DNA of 64,000 bases. Source: Acetobacter estunensis (GTDB taxonomy: Bacteria > Pseudomonadota > Alphaproteobacteria > Acetobacterales > Acetobacteraceae). The first letter of the stretch is position 1; the number at the start of each line of letters is the position of its first letter. A program made the position numbers and the translations under genes. Positions 56,564-64,000 of the stretch are shown here, piece by piece. The notes beneath the pieces were generated by a model. It was given only the letters and a program-made list of their open reading frames with translations. It made no database searches and was not told the origin of the DNA. The stretch spans positions 124,001-188,000 of the forward strand of contig NZ_JAHRDV010000005.1 of NCBI RefSeq assembly GCF_019083805.1, written 5' to 3'.

Positions 56564-57955
56564 TCACCCTTCTGAGCTTGTGTCACCAGTATTTTCATGA
56601 ATGAGGCGGCCTGCCACCCATGTGGCTTTCACGCAACGCTCATCTCCCAATGTCATCAGCACGAAGAGCAGTTCCTCAATGCTTGCGCAGCGCTCCGTGC
56701 GGTAGCGCAGGAGGGGCGTGGCGCAGGGATCGATTACGCACAGATCGGCTTCCATGCCGGGCGCGATTGTGCCGATCTGCGTGTCCAGTGAAAGCGAACG
56801 GGCAGCTCCGGCTGTTGCGAGCCAAAGCGCCTGCGCCGGGTGCAGGCTTCGCCCCGTCAACTGTGCGACTTTGTAGGCTTCGCCCATGGTGCGGAGATGC
56901 GAAAGCGAGGTGCCGGCACCAATGTCCGTGCCCAGTCCCACGCGCACCGGGCGGCGTCGGTCGAGCGCGTCAAACACCCGAAACAGCCCACTGCCGAGGA
57001 ACAGATTGGATGTGGGGCAATGGGCAAGGGCAGAATCCGTCTCGTGACAGCGGCAGAAATCGGTCTCCGTCATGTGAATGGCATGGCCGAACACCGAGCG
57101 CGGGCCAAGCAGTCCTGCGTGATCATAGACATCCAGATAGGAGCTGCGTTTGGGAAAGAGGCGGCGCACGGTGGCGATTTCCTCCACATTCTCCGCCAGA
57201 TGCGTTTGCAGATACACGTCGTCATGCGTGCGCAGCAGATCCCCGGCCGCTTCGAGCTGCTCTGGCGTGCTGGTGATGGCAAAGCGGGGTGTGACGGCAT
57301 AAAGCTGACGGCCACGACCGTGCCAGCGGTCGATCAGGGCGCTCGACTCCGCATGGCCTCTGGCGGCCGTGTCGCGCAGGTCGGCAGGTGCATTGCTGTC
57401 CATCAGCACCTTTCCCGCGATCATGCGGGTGCCCAGACGCTCGGATTCGGCAAAGAACGCGTCCACCGACTGGGGATGCACCGTGCAGTACACGCAGGCT
57501 GTGGTGGTGCCTGCGCGCATGAGTTCACGCAGGAAGCGCCGGGCTACGTCATGGGCAAGCTGCGGGTCTGCAAAGGCGGCTTCGGCGGGAAAGACGTAGC
57601 GTTCCAGCCATTGTGGAAGCTGCTCGCCCCATGACGCGATGACGGGAAGCTGGGGGTAGTGGACATGCGTGTCGATGAAGCCCGCCGAAATTAGCGCTTT
57701 TCCGTAAGACACGAGTGTCGTGTCGGGAGGAAGCCGATGGCGGAGTTGGTCATAGGGGCCGACGGCACTGATATGGCCGTTTTCCATCAGGATAAGGCCG
57801 TCGTCTTCGATCAGCAGAGCGGAAGAGGGATCGGTTGCGAAAGGATCGGCGCGGAAAGTGACGATGCGCCCGCGCAGGGCGGTGGGGGGGACTGGCTTCA
57901 CGGGCGGTCTCTTTCGGCTGAGGCTGGAGACGCGACGATAACGCGCATGTGTCAT
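56564..57955 (-). CDS. guaD: Guanine deaminase
   Basis: Amidohydrolase turning guanine into xanthine. 463 residues from ATG 57955; a continuing frame to 58234 reads the Kir gene backwards. Motifs: the zinc site DTHVHYPQLPVI near 97, FAITSTPEQLEAAG near 225, HLAENVEEI near 253, FGHAIHM near 288 and LGTDIGAGTSLSH near 338. The N-terminal basic extension (about 30 residues) is longer than usual. It is divergent from the potassium channel gene with 86 bases between. Confidence 0.92.
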   Translation of the reverse strand: MTHARYRRVSSLSRKRPPVKPVPPTALRGRIVTFRADPFATDPSSALLIEDDGLILMENGHISAVGPYDQLRHRLPPDTTLVSYGKALISAGFIDTHVHYPQLPVIASWGEQLPQWLERYVFPAEAAFADPQLAHDVARRFLRELMRAGTTTACVYCTVHPQSVDAFFAESERLGTRMIAGKVLMDSNAPADLRDTAARGHAESSALIDRWHGRGRQLYAVTPRFAITSTPEQLEAAGDLLRTHDDVYLQTHLAENVEEIATVRRLFPKRSSYLDVYDHAGLLGPRSVFGHAIHMTETDFCRCHETDSALAHCPTSNLFLGSGLFRVFDALDRRRPVRVGLGTDIGAGTSLSHLRTMGEAYKVAQLTGRSLHPAQALWLATAGAARSLSLDTQIGTIAPGMEADLCVIDPCATPLLRYRTERCASIEELLFVLMTLGDERCVKATWVAGRLIHENTGDTSSEG

Positions 57956-58041
57956 GGCATGGAATGCGGGGGTTCCATGCGCGGGTTTCCCATGGTCAGA
58001 AGCGTGGGCGCGGCTTATCGGTGAAGGAAATGGGTGGTTCG

Positions 58042-59157
58042 ATGGCCCGGTTCGTTCATCGAAGAAAGCAAGAGGCAACGGTGAAGAAGATCTGGCGGCG
58101 TCTGAATGCGCACGACACCTCCTCCGAGGGACGGACATGGGGAGAGAAAAGCGCGCCCGATGAGGCGGCGGAGGGAGCGGCGACCGCACCGAAGGCGGCT
58201 CGCAAGAAAGGCGGGAAGGATCAGGGGGAAGCAAAGCGGATCACCACGCGGGAGGCGGTCCGGCGTTTCCGTGCCCATGCACTGGAAGACAAGACACATG
58301 ACGATGTGGTGCGCGTGGGCGTGCATGACGCCATGTGGTCGGACCTTTATCACCACGCCCTGACCGCAAGCTGGGTCGCTTTCGTGGGCTGGGCCTTTCT
58401 GGCCTATGTGCTCATTAATCTTGCCTTCGCTCTGCTTTATGCCATCGCGCCGGGTGAGGTGAGCGGTCCGCACGCACCCGATCTGGCGGATCTGTTCTTC
58501 TTCAGCGTGCAGACACTCTCCACCATCGGGTATGGCGTGTGGTCGCCCACCGGGACATGGACCAATTCCGTCGTCTCGATCGAGGCGCTGCTGGGCATGA
58601 TGATTAATGCGCTGGCCACGGGCGCCGTGTTCGCCCGTATCGCCCGGCCCAAAGCGCGGATCATGTTCAGCAATCAGGCGGTGATCTCGGATGAGAATGG
58701 CGTGTCCGCGCTGTGCATCCGGCTGGCCAATTGTCGCCGCAGCGTGATCCTGTCGCTGGATGTGGAGGTGGCGCTGTCCCGCCTGACGGTCACGGCGGAT
58801 GGTCATCTGGAGCGCCAGTTCGAGCCGTTGCTTCTGGTGCAGGCGCATGTGCCGGTGCTGCGTTTTGCCTTCGTGCTGGCGCATGTCATCACCGAGACAA
58901 GTCCGTTGCACCAGCACTCACTCAAGGAACTGGATTCGGAAGAGGCCGAGATCGTGGTGACGGTGACCGGGACGGACGAAGCCATGGGGCAGACCGTGTT
59001 TGCCCGCACGGCCTATGCGTTTGACCGTGTTCTGTGGAACCATCGCTTCGTGGACATCGTGCATACGCGGCCCAACGGCGGCATTGCCGTGGATTATTCC
59101 CGCTTCCACGACACCGAGGAGCGCAAGCACGCGGAGGAGGATGCTCCGGTCAGCTGA
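58042..59157 (+). CDS. Inward-rectifier-type potassium channel (KirBac family)
   Basis: 371 residues from ATG 58042; a GTG at 58081 with a better AGAGG ribosome site (358 residues) is also possible. Structure: a basic Lys/Arg/Ala-rich N-terminal extension (about 1-90), a slide-helix/first membrane helix WSDLYHHALTASWVAFVGWAFLAYVLI region, the selectivity filter TIGYG at 161-165 and pore helix, a second helix with GMMINALATGAVFARI, then the immunoglobulin-like cytoplasmic domain (RPKARIMFSNQAVIS...). The filter and pore are intact. The extension is longer than in KirBac1.1. Confidence 0.9.
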   Translation: MARFVHRRKQEATVKKIWRRLNAHDTSSEGRTWGEKSAPDEAAEGAATAPKAARKKGGKDQGEAKRITTREAVRRFRAHALEDKTHDDVVRVGVHDAMWSDLYHHALTASWVAFVGWAFLAYVLINLAFALLYAIAPGEVSGPHAPDLADLFFFSVQTLSTIGYGVWSPTGTWTNSVVSIEALLGMMINALATGAVFARIARPKARIMFSNQAVISDENGVSALCIRLANCRRSVILSLDVEVALSRLTVTADGHLERQFEPLLLVQAHVPVLRFAFVLAHVITETSPLHQHSLKELDSEEAEIVVTVTGTDEAMGQTVFARTAYAFDRVLWNHRFVDIVHTRPNGGIAVDYSRFHDTEERKHAEEDAPVS

Positions 59158-59305
59158 CGGCGGCTTATACCAATGGCCCTTACGACTGACCTTTTTGGAC
59201 GGCAGCTAAATGGAGCCACCCTGCCCAAGGCCGTGGCCTTTGGAGGCCGGGAGTCTGTGGTTCCTGCCGAGGCGAGGCAAACTCCAGTTTCCGAGGCCGC
59301 TGATA

Positions 59306-59740
59306 TCAGTCGCGCCCGTTCCAGCCGCCCATGTCGCACAGAATGGTCCAGTGCTCGGGGGAGACCGGCACGACGGACAGGCGTGACTGCCGCACCAGAG
59401 CGAGGTCCGCCAGCGCAGGAGTGGCCTTTATTTCGGCCAGTGTCACCGGCCGTGGCATGGGGGCGACGGTTTTGACGTCTACGCACACCCATGCGCCGGA
59501 TTCGGCGGTAGGATCGGAATAGGCTTCCCGCGCGACTTCCACCACGCCCACGATCTCGCGGCCCACATTGGAGTGATAGAAGAAAGCGCGGTCGCCCTTC
59601 TTCATGGTCGCGAGATTTTTCTTAGCCTGATGGTTGCGCACGCCGGTCCACGGTTCCACGTCGTTGGTGACTTGCTCATCCCATGAAAAGGCGTCCGGCT
59701 CGGACTTGATGAGCCAGTAGCCACGCGGCGCGGTGGTCAT
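59306..59740 (-). CDS. EVE domain protein
   Basis: 144 residues. It begins with the EVE signature YWLIKSEPDAFSWDEQV and GVRNHQAKKNL near 33, then KGDRAFFYHS near 48 and PVTLAEIK near 98. The PUA-like fold reads modified bases in other proteins. It stands by itself here without a restriction or modification gene and overlaps the YciI gene by 4 bases. The 148 bases before its stop region (59158-59305) contain no gene I can support. Confidence 0.93.
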   Translation of the reverse strand: MTTAPRGYWLIKSEPDAFSWDEQVTNDVEPWTGVRNHQAKKNLATMKKGDRAFFYHSNVGREIVGVVEVAREAYSDPTAESGAWVCVDVKTVAPMPRPVTLAEIKATPALADLALVRQSRLSVVPVSPEHWTILCDMGGWNGRD

Positions 59741-60030
59741 TCCGCGAGCGCTCCATCACGGAATACCGTGCGCAGCGGGCGGACGATCACACTCTCGAAC
59801 AGGTCCACCTTGGCGTAAGGGTCGGCGGCAGCGAAGCCACGGGCGGAGGCGAGATCGTCGGCTTCTAGCATGACGATGCTGCCCGATGGCTTGCCGTCCG
59901 GTCCCATCATGGGGCCAGCGAACTGGATGCGTTCCGCGTGGGATTTGAGATAGGCCAGATGGTCCGGACGGGTGGCCGAGCGGGTTTCGAAACAGCCGGG
60001 TTTGTCGGTGCAGATGATGGCGAACAGCAT
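59737..60030 (-). CDS. YciI-like protein
   Basis: 97-residue YciI/YCII-domain protein of the ferredoxin-like fold: DKPGCFETRSATRPDHLAYLKSH with the conserved R-x-x-H-L and D-x-x-S region, GPMMGPDGKPSGSIVMLEA near 40 and DPYAKVDLFESVIVRP near 70. The catalytic-like His-Asp pair is partly kept. The role is unknown; members are small enzymes or binding proteins. The EVE gene starts in the ATGA overlap with its stop. It diverges from ccmC, with 192 gene-free bases between (60031-60222). Confidence 0.92.
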   Translation of the reverse strand: MLFAIICTDKPGCFETRSATRPDHLAYLKSHAERIQFAGPMMGPDGKPSGSIVMLEADDLASARGFAAADPYAKVDLFESVIVRPLRTVFRDGALAE

Positions 60031-60222
60031 GAAAGAGGACTCCGCGTTGACCAGAAGGAGGGCCGCCCATGCAGGGGGCGGGCCGTGTCAGGGACGCGAT
60101 GATAGTGTAGGAGGAGCGCTCGCACGACCCCTGCCCGGTTTTGTGGCCGTCTTTCGCGCGCGCGGACGCTGCGCCATAAGGGGCGATCAATCCTTCGGGC
60201 TATTCCTTGCGGACGCCCCGAC

Positions 60223-61026
60223 ATGAACGGACGGAATTTGAGCGCGACGCCGACACTCACCGGACGGGCCGGAGCCCTGTTTCATCGCTATGCCAACCCC
60301 GGTCGCTTCCTGCGTCTGGGGGACCGGATGCAGCCGTGGCTGACATGGTCCGCGCTGGTGCTGACGCTCATAGGGCTGGGCTGGGGGCTGTTTTTCTCCC
60401 CGGCTGACTGGCAGCAGGGAGATTCGGTACGCATCATGTATGTGCATGTGCCCTGCGCGTGGCTGGCGTCTTCGGGCTATTTCGCGCTGGTAGTCTGTTC
60501 GGTGCTCTCGCTGGTGTGGCGGCATCCGCTGGCCGATCTGGCAGCGGTCGAGATCGGGCCGGTGGGTGCCTGTGTGACGGCGGTGTGTCTGGCGACAGGT
60601 TCCCTGTGGGGCAAGCCGATGTGGGGCACATGGTGGGTGTGGGATGCGCGTCTGACCTCGGTGCTGGTGCTGTTCTTTCTCTATCTCGGCCACATCGCGC
60701 TGATCCGCGCTTTCGACGATCCGCAACGTGGCTACAGGGCGGCTGCCATTCTCGCGCTGGCAGGGGGCGTGGATCTGCCGATCATCAAGTTCAGCGTGCA
60801 GTGGTGGAACACACTTCATCAGCCCGACAGCATCACGCTGACCGGTGCGCCCACCATGTCACACTCCATGCTCTGGCCGCTGGCCATCTCCACCCTTGGC
60901 TTCACGCTCGGCTTTGCCGCCATCGTGGTGGCGCGTCTGCGGGCGGGTGTGATGGAGAGCCGCATACGTGCGCTGCTGTCCAGCCCGCGTCGTGCGCGGG
61001 ACGCGGCAACGGAGCGGGCGGCATGA
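60223..61026 (+). CDS. ccmC: Haem exporter/lyase protein CcmC
   Basis: 267 residues, six membrane helices and the WWVWDAR tryptophan-rich haem-binding motif near 142 with flanking histidines (YVHVPCAW near 73; QWWNTLHQPDSI near 196). It loads haem onto CcmE in cytochrome c maturation. It starts at ATG 60223 and overlaps ccmD by 4 bases. The ABC genes ccmA and ccmB usually upstream are not present here. Confidence 0.95.
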   Translation: MNGRNLSATPTLTGRAGALFHRYANPGRFLRLGDRMQPWLTWSALVLTLIGLGWGLFFSPADWQQGDSVRIMYVHVPCAWLASSGYFALVVCSVLSLVWRHPLADLAAVEIGPVGACVTAVCLATGSLWGKPMWGTWWVWDARLTSVLVLFFLYLGHIALIRAFDDPQRGYRAAAILALAGGVDLPIIKFSVQWWNTLHQPDSITLTGAPTMSHSMLWPLAISTLGFTLGFAAIVVARLRAGVMESRIRALLSSPRRARDAATERAA

Positions 61027-61193
61027 CGCATCTTCCCTACATTCTGGCGTCCTATGGCCTCGCACTGGGTGTGGCGCTTGTTCTCTCCATCGGTGCCGCG
61101 TTGCGTCTACGACGGGATCGGGCGCGGTTGGCGGCGCTTGAAGCCACGCGCGGTGGAACGCCCCGGCGCGGACACGCCGGAGGTTTGGCATGA
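61023..61193 (+). CDS. ccmD: Haem exporter protein CcmD
   Basis: 56 residues with one N-terminal membrane helix (residues about 4-27, YILASYGLALGVALVLSIGAAL) and a basic tail (RLRRDRARLAALEA), the CcmD layout. Its ATG overlaps the ccmC stop and its stop overlaps the ccmE start, both in ATGA. It helps release haem-bound CcmE from CcmC. Confidence 0.85.
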   Translation: MTHLPYILASYGLALGVALVLSIGAALRLRRDRARLAALEATRGGTPRRGHAGGLA

Positions 61194-61708
61194 AACGCAA
61201 GACCCGTCGTCTGTGGCTGGTGATCGCCTGCGTGGTGGGGCTCGGCTCGGCCGCCGCGCTCACGCTCTCGGCGTTTTCGTCCAACATCCAGCTTTTCATG
61301 GCGCCCTCGCAGGTCAAGGCACAGCCACCTGCCGCTGACCGCACGGTGCGGCTGGGCGGCATGGTCGTGGCAGGCTCCGTGCGCCGTGAGCGTCATGGCG
61401 AGACGCCGGTGAACATCTTTGATGTTACGGACGGTCAGGCCGCCGTGACCGTGCGCTTCGAAGGCATCCTGCCCGATCTGTTCCGAGAGGGGCAGAGCGT
61501 GGTGGCAGTGGGCTCCATGGCTCCTGACGGCACGTTCACCGCGTCCGAGGTGCTGGCCAAGCACGATGAGACCTACATGCCCAAGGAAGTTGCGGAAGCG
61601 TTGCAGAAATCCGGCAAATGGGATCCGAAATTCGGACCGCCACCCAATGCCGCAAGCTGGAACGCCATGACATCCAAGGATTCCAAGGCTGCGGGGCAGG
61701 CGCCGTGA
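61190..61708 (+). CDS. ccmE: Haem chaperone CcmE
   Basis: 172 residues, N-terminal membrane anchor (8-28) and an OB-fold periplasmic domain. The covalent haem histidine is H125 in LAKHDETYMP, with the conserved Y129. The C-terminal tail is a flexible Pro/Ser/Asn region. It carries haem from CcmC to CcmF. Confidence 0.95.
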   Translation: MKRKTRRLWLVIACVVGLGSAAALTLSAFSSNIQLFMAPSQVKAQPPAADRTVRLGGMVVAGSVRRERHGETPVNIFDVTDGQAAVTVRFEGILPDLFREGQSVVAVGSMAPDGTFTASEVLAKHDETYMPKEVAEALQKSGKWDPKFGPPPNAASWNAMTSKDSKAAGQAP

Positions 61709-61763
61709 GGGTGAATGTGTTGGCTGTGACGATGCGGTGCCGTTCGGGCTGGAGTGAAGTGGT

Positions 61764-63743
61764 ATGAGTCCCGAACTGGGTCGTTTTGCGCTGGCGCTGG
61801 CCTGCGTGTTTGCTCTGGCGCAGGCCATCCTGCCGCTTCGTGGGGCGCAGAAGCGCGACCGCCGCCTGATGGCGCTCGCACCCGGCCTTGCCGTCGGGCA
61901 GTTGTTGGCACTGGTGGCGGCGTTCGCCTGTCTGGTGAACGCGGCAGTGACGGATGATTTCTCAGTCGCCAACATTGTGGAGAACAGCGCGGTCTCCAAG
62001 CCGCTGCTCTACAAGATCACGGGCGTATGGGGGAACCACGAAGGCTCCATCCTGCTCTGGGCGCTCATTCTGGGTATCTGCGGTGCCGCCGTCGCCGGAT
62101 TCGGGCGCAATCTGCCGTCCGCACTGCGGGCACGGGTGATTGCGGTGCTAGGCGGTGTGGCAGCGGGTTTCGAACTGTTCTGTCTCACCACCTCGGACCC
62201 GTTCGACCGTGTCTGGCCCGCCCCTCTGGACGGGCAGGGCATGAACCCGCTGTTGCAGGATCCGGGCCTCGCCTTCCACCCGCCGGTTCTCTACACGGGC
62301 TATGTCGGCTTTGCCGTGCCGTTTGCCTTTGCCATTGCCGCCCTGATCGAAGGGCGCGTCGATGCGGCATGGGGACGCTGGGTGCGGCCCTGGGCGGTGG
62401 CGGCGTGGTCCTTTCTCACGCTGGGCATCGCGATGGGTTCGTGGTGGTCCTACTACGTGCTGGGTTGGGGCGGTTACTGGTTCTGGGATCCGGTGGAAAA
62501 CGCCTCTCTCATCCCGTGGCTGTCGGGCACGGCGCTGATGCACTCGGCCATCGTGGTGGAGAAGCGTGAGGCACTGAAGATCTGGACCGTGCTGCTGGCC
62601 ATCGGCACATTCTCCTTCTCGCTTTCGGGCACGTTCCTTGTGCGTTCGGGCATTCTGAATTCGGTCCACGCCTTCGCGCAGGATCCGGCGCGCGGCATCT
62701 TCATTCTGGCGCTGCTGGGCGTGGTGATCGGCGGTTCGCTGGTGTTGTTTGCGTGGCGTGCGCCGTCGCTCACGACGGGCGGTCTGTTCGCGCCGGTGTC
62801 GCGCGAAGGGGCGCTGGTGCTCAACAACGTGCTGCTGTGCTCCCTTTGTGCGGTGGTGCTGACGGGCACGATGTATCCGCCGTTCATGTCGCTGCTGTTC
62901 GGCAAGACGATCTCGGTGGGCAAGCCGTTCTTTGATGCGGCGACCATTCCGCTGGCCATTCCGCTGTTCATCTTCATGGGCTTTGGACCGATGCTGCCGT
63001 GGAAGCGTGCGCAACTCTGGCCGGTGATGAAACGCCTGTGGGCGGCAGCGCTGGCGACACTCGTGGCGTTTTCCGTATCGATTTTCGGTCTGTCGGGTGT
63101 GCTGCCCATCCTGTGCGCAACGGCGGCGGTGTGGGTGATCGGCTCCAGCGTGACGGACATCGCGGGCCGTATCGCGCTGTTCAAGGCGCCACTGGCCCAG
63201 AGCTTCCAGCGGGCGCGCAACCTGCCGCGCGCGGTGTTCGGCACGGCTATGGCCCATGCAGGTGTGGGAGTGACGGTGCTGGGTCTGGCGGCGATGTCGC
63301 AGGCGCAGCACCGGATCGTGGAGGTGCATGTCGGGCAGACCGAGCACATGGCGGGGTATGACTGGACACTGACAGGCGTGAAGATGGCGCCCGGCCCGAA
63401 TTACATGGCCATGGAAGGTACCATCGAAATCCGCCGGCATGGCCATCTGGTGACGGTGATGCATCCCTCCAAGCGCAGCTTCAACGCACAGAACCAGACG
63501 ACGACGGACGTGGCGATCCACACCAACGGTCTGTCGGATCTGTATGGCGTGATTGGTGACAAGCACGGCACGGATGCGGACCCGACCTATGTGCTGCGGC
63601 TGCATTACAACCCGCTCGCCCCGTGGATGTGGTTCGGGGCACTGATCATGGCGTTTGGCGGCGCGTTGTCGCTGTCGGATCGCCGGATGCGTGTGGGAGC
63701 GCCCCGTCGCGCCCCTCTGGCAGGAACGGTGGCCGCACAATGA
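61764..63743 (+). CDS. ccmF: Cytochrome c haem lyase subunit CcmF
   Basis: 659 residues, about 14-15 membrane helices and the haem-handling motif GWGGYWFWDPVENAS near 235. The early WGNHEGSILLW near 91 is typical. A periplasmic loop and C-terminal domain follow (MSQAQHRIVEVHVGQTEHMAGYDW near 510). It attaches haem to apocytochrome c with CcmG/H. The stop overlaps the start of ccmG by 4 bases. Confidence 0.95.
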   Translation: MSPELGRFALALACVFALAQAILPLRGAQKRDRRLMALAPGLAVGQLLALVAAFACLVNAAVTDDFSVANIVENSAVSKPLLYKITGVWGNHEGSILLWALILGICGAAVAGFGRNLPSALRARVIAVLGGVAAGFELFCLTTSDPFDRVWPAPLDGQGMNPLLQDPGLAFHPPVLYTGYVGFAVPFAFAIAALIEGRVDAAWGRWVRPWAVAAWSFLTLGIAMGSWWSYYVLGWGGYWFWDPVENASLIPWLSGTALMHSAIVVEKREALKIWTVLLAIGTFSFSLSGTFLVRSGILNSVHAFAQDPARGIFILALLGVVIGGSLVLFAWRAPSLTTGGLFAPVSREGALVLNNVLLCSLCAVVLTGTMYPPFMSLLFGKTISVGKPFFDAATIPLAIPLFIFMGFGPMLPWKRAQLWPVMKRLWAAALATLVAFSVSIFGLSGVLPILCATAAVWVIGSSVTDIAGRIALFKAPLAQSFQRARNLPRAVFGTAMAHAGVGVTVLGLAAMSQAQHRIVEVHVGQTEHMAGYDWTLTGVKMAPGPNYMAMEGTIEIRRHGHLVTVMHPSKRSFNAQNQTTTDVAIHTNGLSDLYGVIGDKHGTDADPTYVLRLHYNPLAPWMWFGALIMAFGGALSLSDRRMRVGAPRRAPLAGTVAAQ

Positions 63744-64000
63744 GCGATGAACAGCAGCGCACCAATGTGACGCGGCGGCGTCTGATGATGGGCCTGCCTT
63801 TGGTGGGGGCTGGCGTATGCGGTGTGGCGTTCTGGAAGATGCTGTCGGGGATGCAGACCGGTGCGTTCAACCCGCATGACATCAACGCACCCGTGACAGG
63901 GCGGCCCGTGCCGGACTTTACGCTGGTGGATCAGCCGCCGGGAACGGGGTTTGCGGCGGCTGATCTGCGCGCACTCAAAAGCCCGGTGCTGATCAATTTC
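63740..64000 (+). CDS. ccmG: Thiol:disulphide interchange protein CcmG/DsbE, N-terminal part
   Basis: The first 87 codons are visible and the gene runs off the right edge. A basic N-terminus (VTRRRLMMG) precedes a membrane anchor (15-33). Then comes the thioredoxin-like domain start (GRPVPDFTLVDQPPGTGFAAADLRALKSPVLINF), just before the expected WCxxC site. Order ccmF-ccmG fits. It keeps the apocytochrome haem-binding cysteines reduced. Confidence 0.88.
   Translation, partial: MSDEQQRTNVTRRRLMMGLPLVGAGVCGVAFWKMLSGMQTGAFNPHDINAPVTGRPVPDFTLVDQPPGTGFAAADLRALKSPVLINF

Noticed and set aside
59158-59305. A gene in the gap between the channel and EVE genes
   Set aside because: An open frame extends over it but has weak starts and continues antisense through the EVE gene; no domain or ribosome site supports it.
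62148-63740. 530-residue open frame antisense to ccmF
   Set aside because: It is Arg/His/Gln-rich and lacks any domain, a typical shadow frame in high-GC DNA; ccmF on the other strand has clear motifs.

Overview
The window looks like the chromosome of an acetic acid bacterium or close relative (Alphaproteobacteria, Acetobacteraceae). The basis is high-GC coding DNA, alphaproteobacterial-type protein sequences, argD-argF-hslO and queA-tgt-queG blocks, a ccm cytochrome c maturation operon, and a set of periplasmic or membrane catabolic proteins. The genus cannot be fixed by reading alone. Almost all DNA is coding and many adjacent genes overlap by 1-4 bases (ATGA, GTGA or TAATG), which helps to fix starts. 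No tRNA, rRNA, CRISPR array or intact insertion sequence was seen.

Layout: 1-2.2 kb, an aspartate 4-decarboxylase (cut by the window edge) and aspartate:alanine antiporter operon with a perfect FNR-type box upstream. 2.2-5.6 kb, guaA, a small secreted protein and nagA. 5.6-10.7 kb, a secreted M1 peptidase, then an overlapping exported adenosine deaminase-like and purine nucleoside permease-like pair. 10.7-13 kb, an alcohol dehydrogenase broken by an internal deletion, then a peroxiredoxin-ArsR pair. 13-18.8 kb, argD-argF-unknown-hslO-unknown-lipoprotein on the minus strand. 18.9-21.4 kb, mntH and a GH5 glycosidase that seems to start at ATT. 21.4-27.2 kb, an envelope cluster (DUF4105 protein, alpha/beta-hydrolase lipoprotein, O-antigen-ligase-type protein, glycosyltransferase, one-TM protein). 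27.2-33.8 kb, a sodium:solute symporter, GNAT, haem-binding-like protein, a degenerate S24-type repressor, ahcY, DUF3597, a YffB-type reductase and an FMN reductase. 33.9-38.5 kb, an isolated complete nuoM, mlaA-mlaC and a TerB/DnaJ protein. 38.3-42.3 kb, the queuosine genes. 42.4-47.2 kb, a PEBP, a DUF2076 protein, an AT-richer YfhO-type membrane protein and bfd. 47.5-53.4 kb, a complete RND efflux operon. 53.4-60 kb, a Rieske oxygenase, OprO/P-type porin, guanine deaminase, Kir-type potassium channel, and an EVE/YciI pair. 60.2-64 kb, ccmC-D-E-F-G, the last cut by the window edge.

Themes: purine recovery recurs (guaA, exported adenosine deaminase, nucleoside permease, guanine deaminase, ahcY). 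Envelope functions are heavily represented (Mla, ligase cluster, RND pump, porin, lipoproteins). Respiratory functions are ccm and the orphan nuoM. The best leads for something undescribed are the 21.4-27.2 kb envelope cluster, the orphan but apparently functional nuoM, the FNR site on an aspartate-decarboxylation operon, and the ATT-start GH5 gene.
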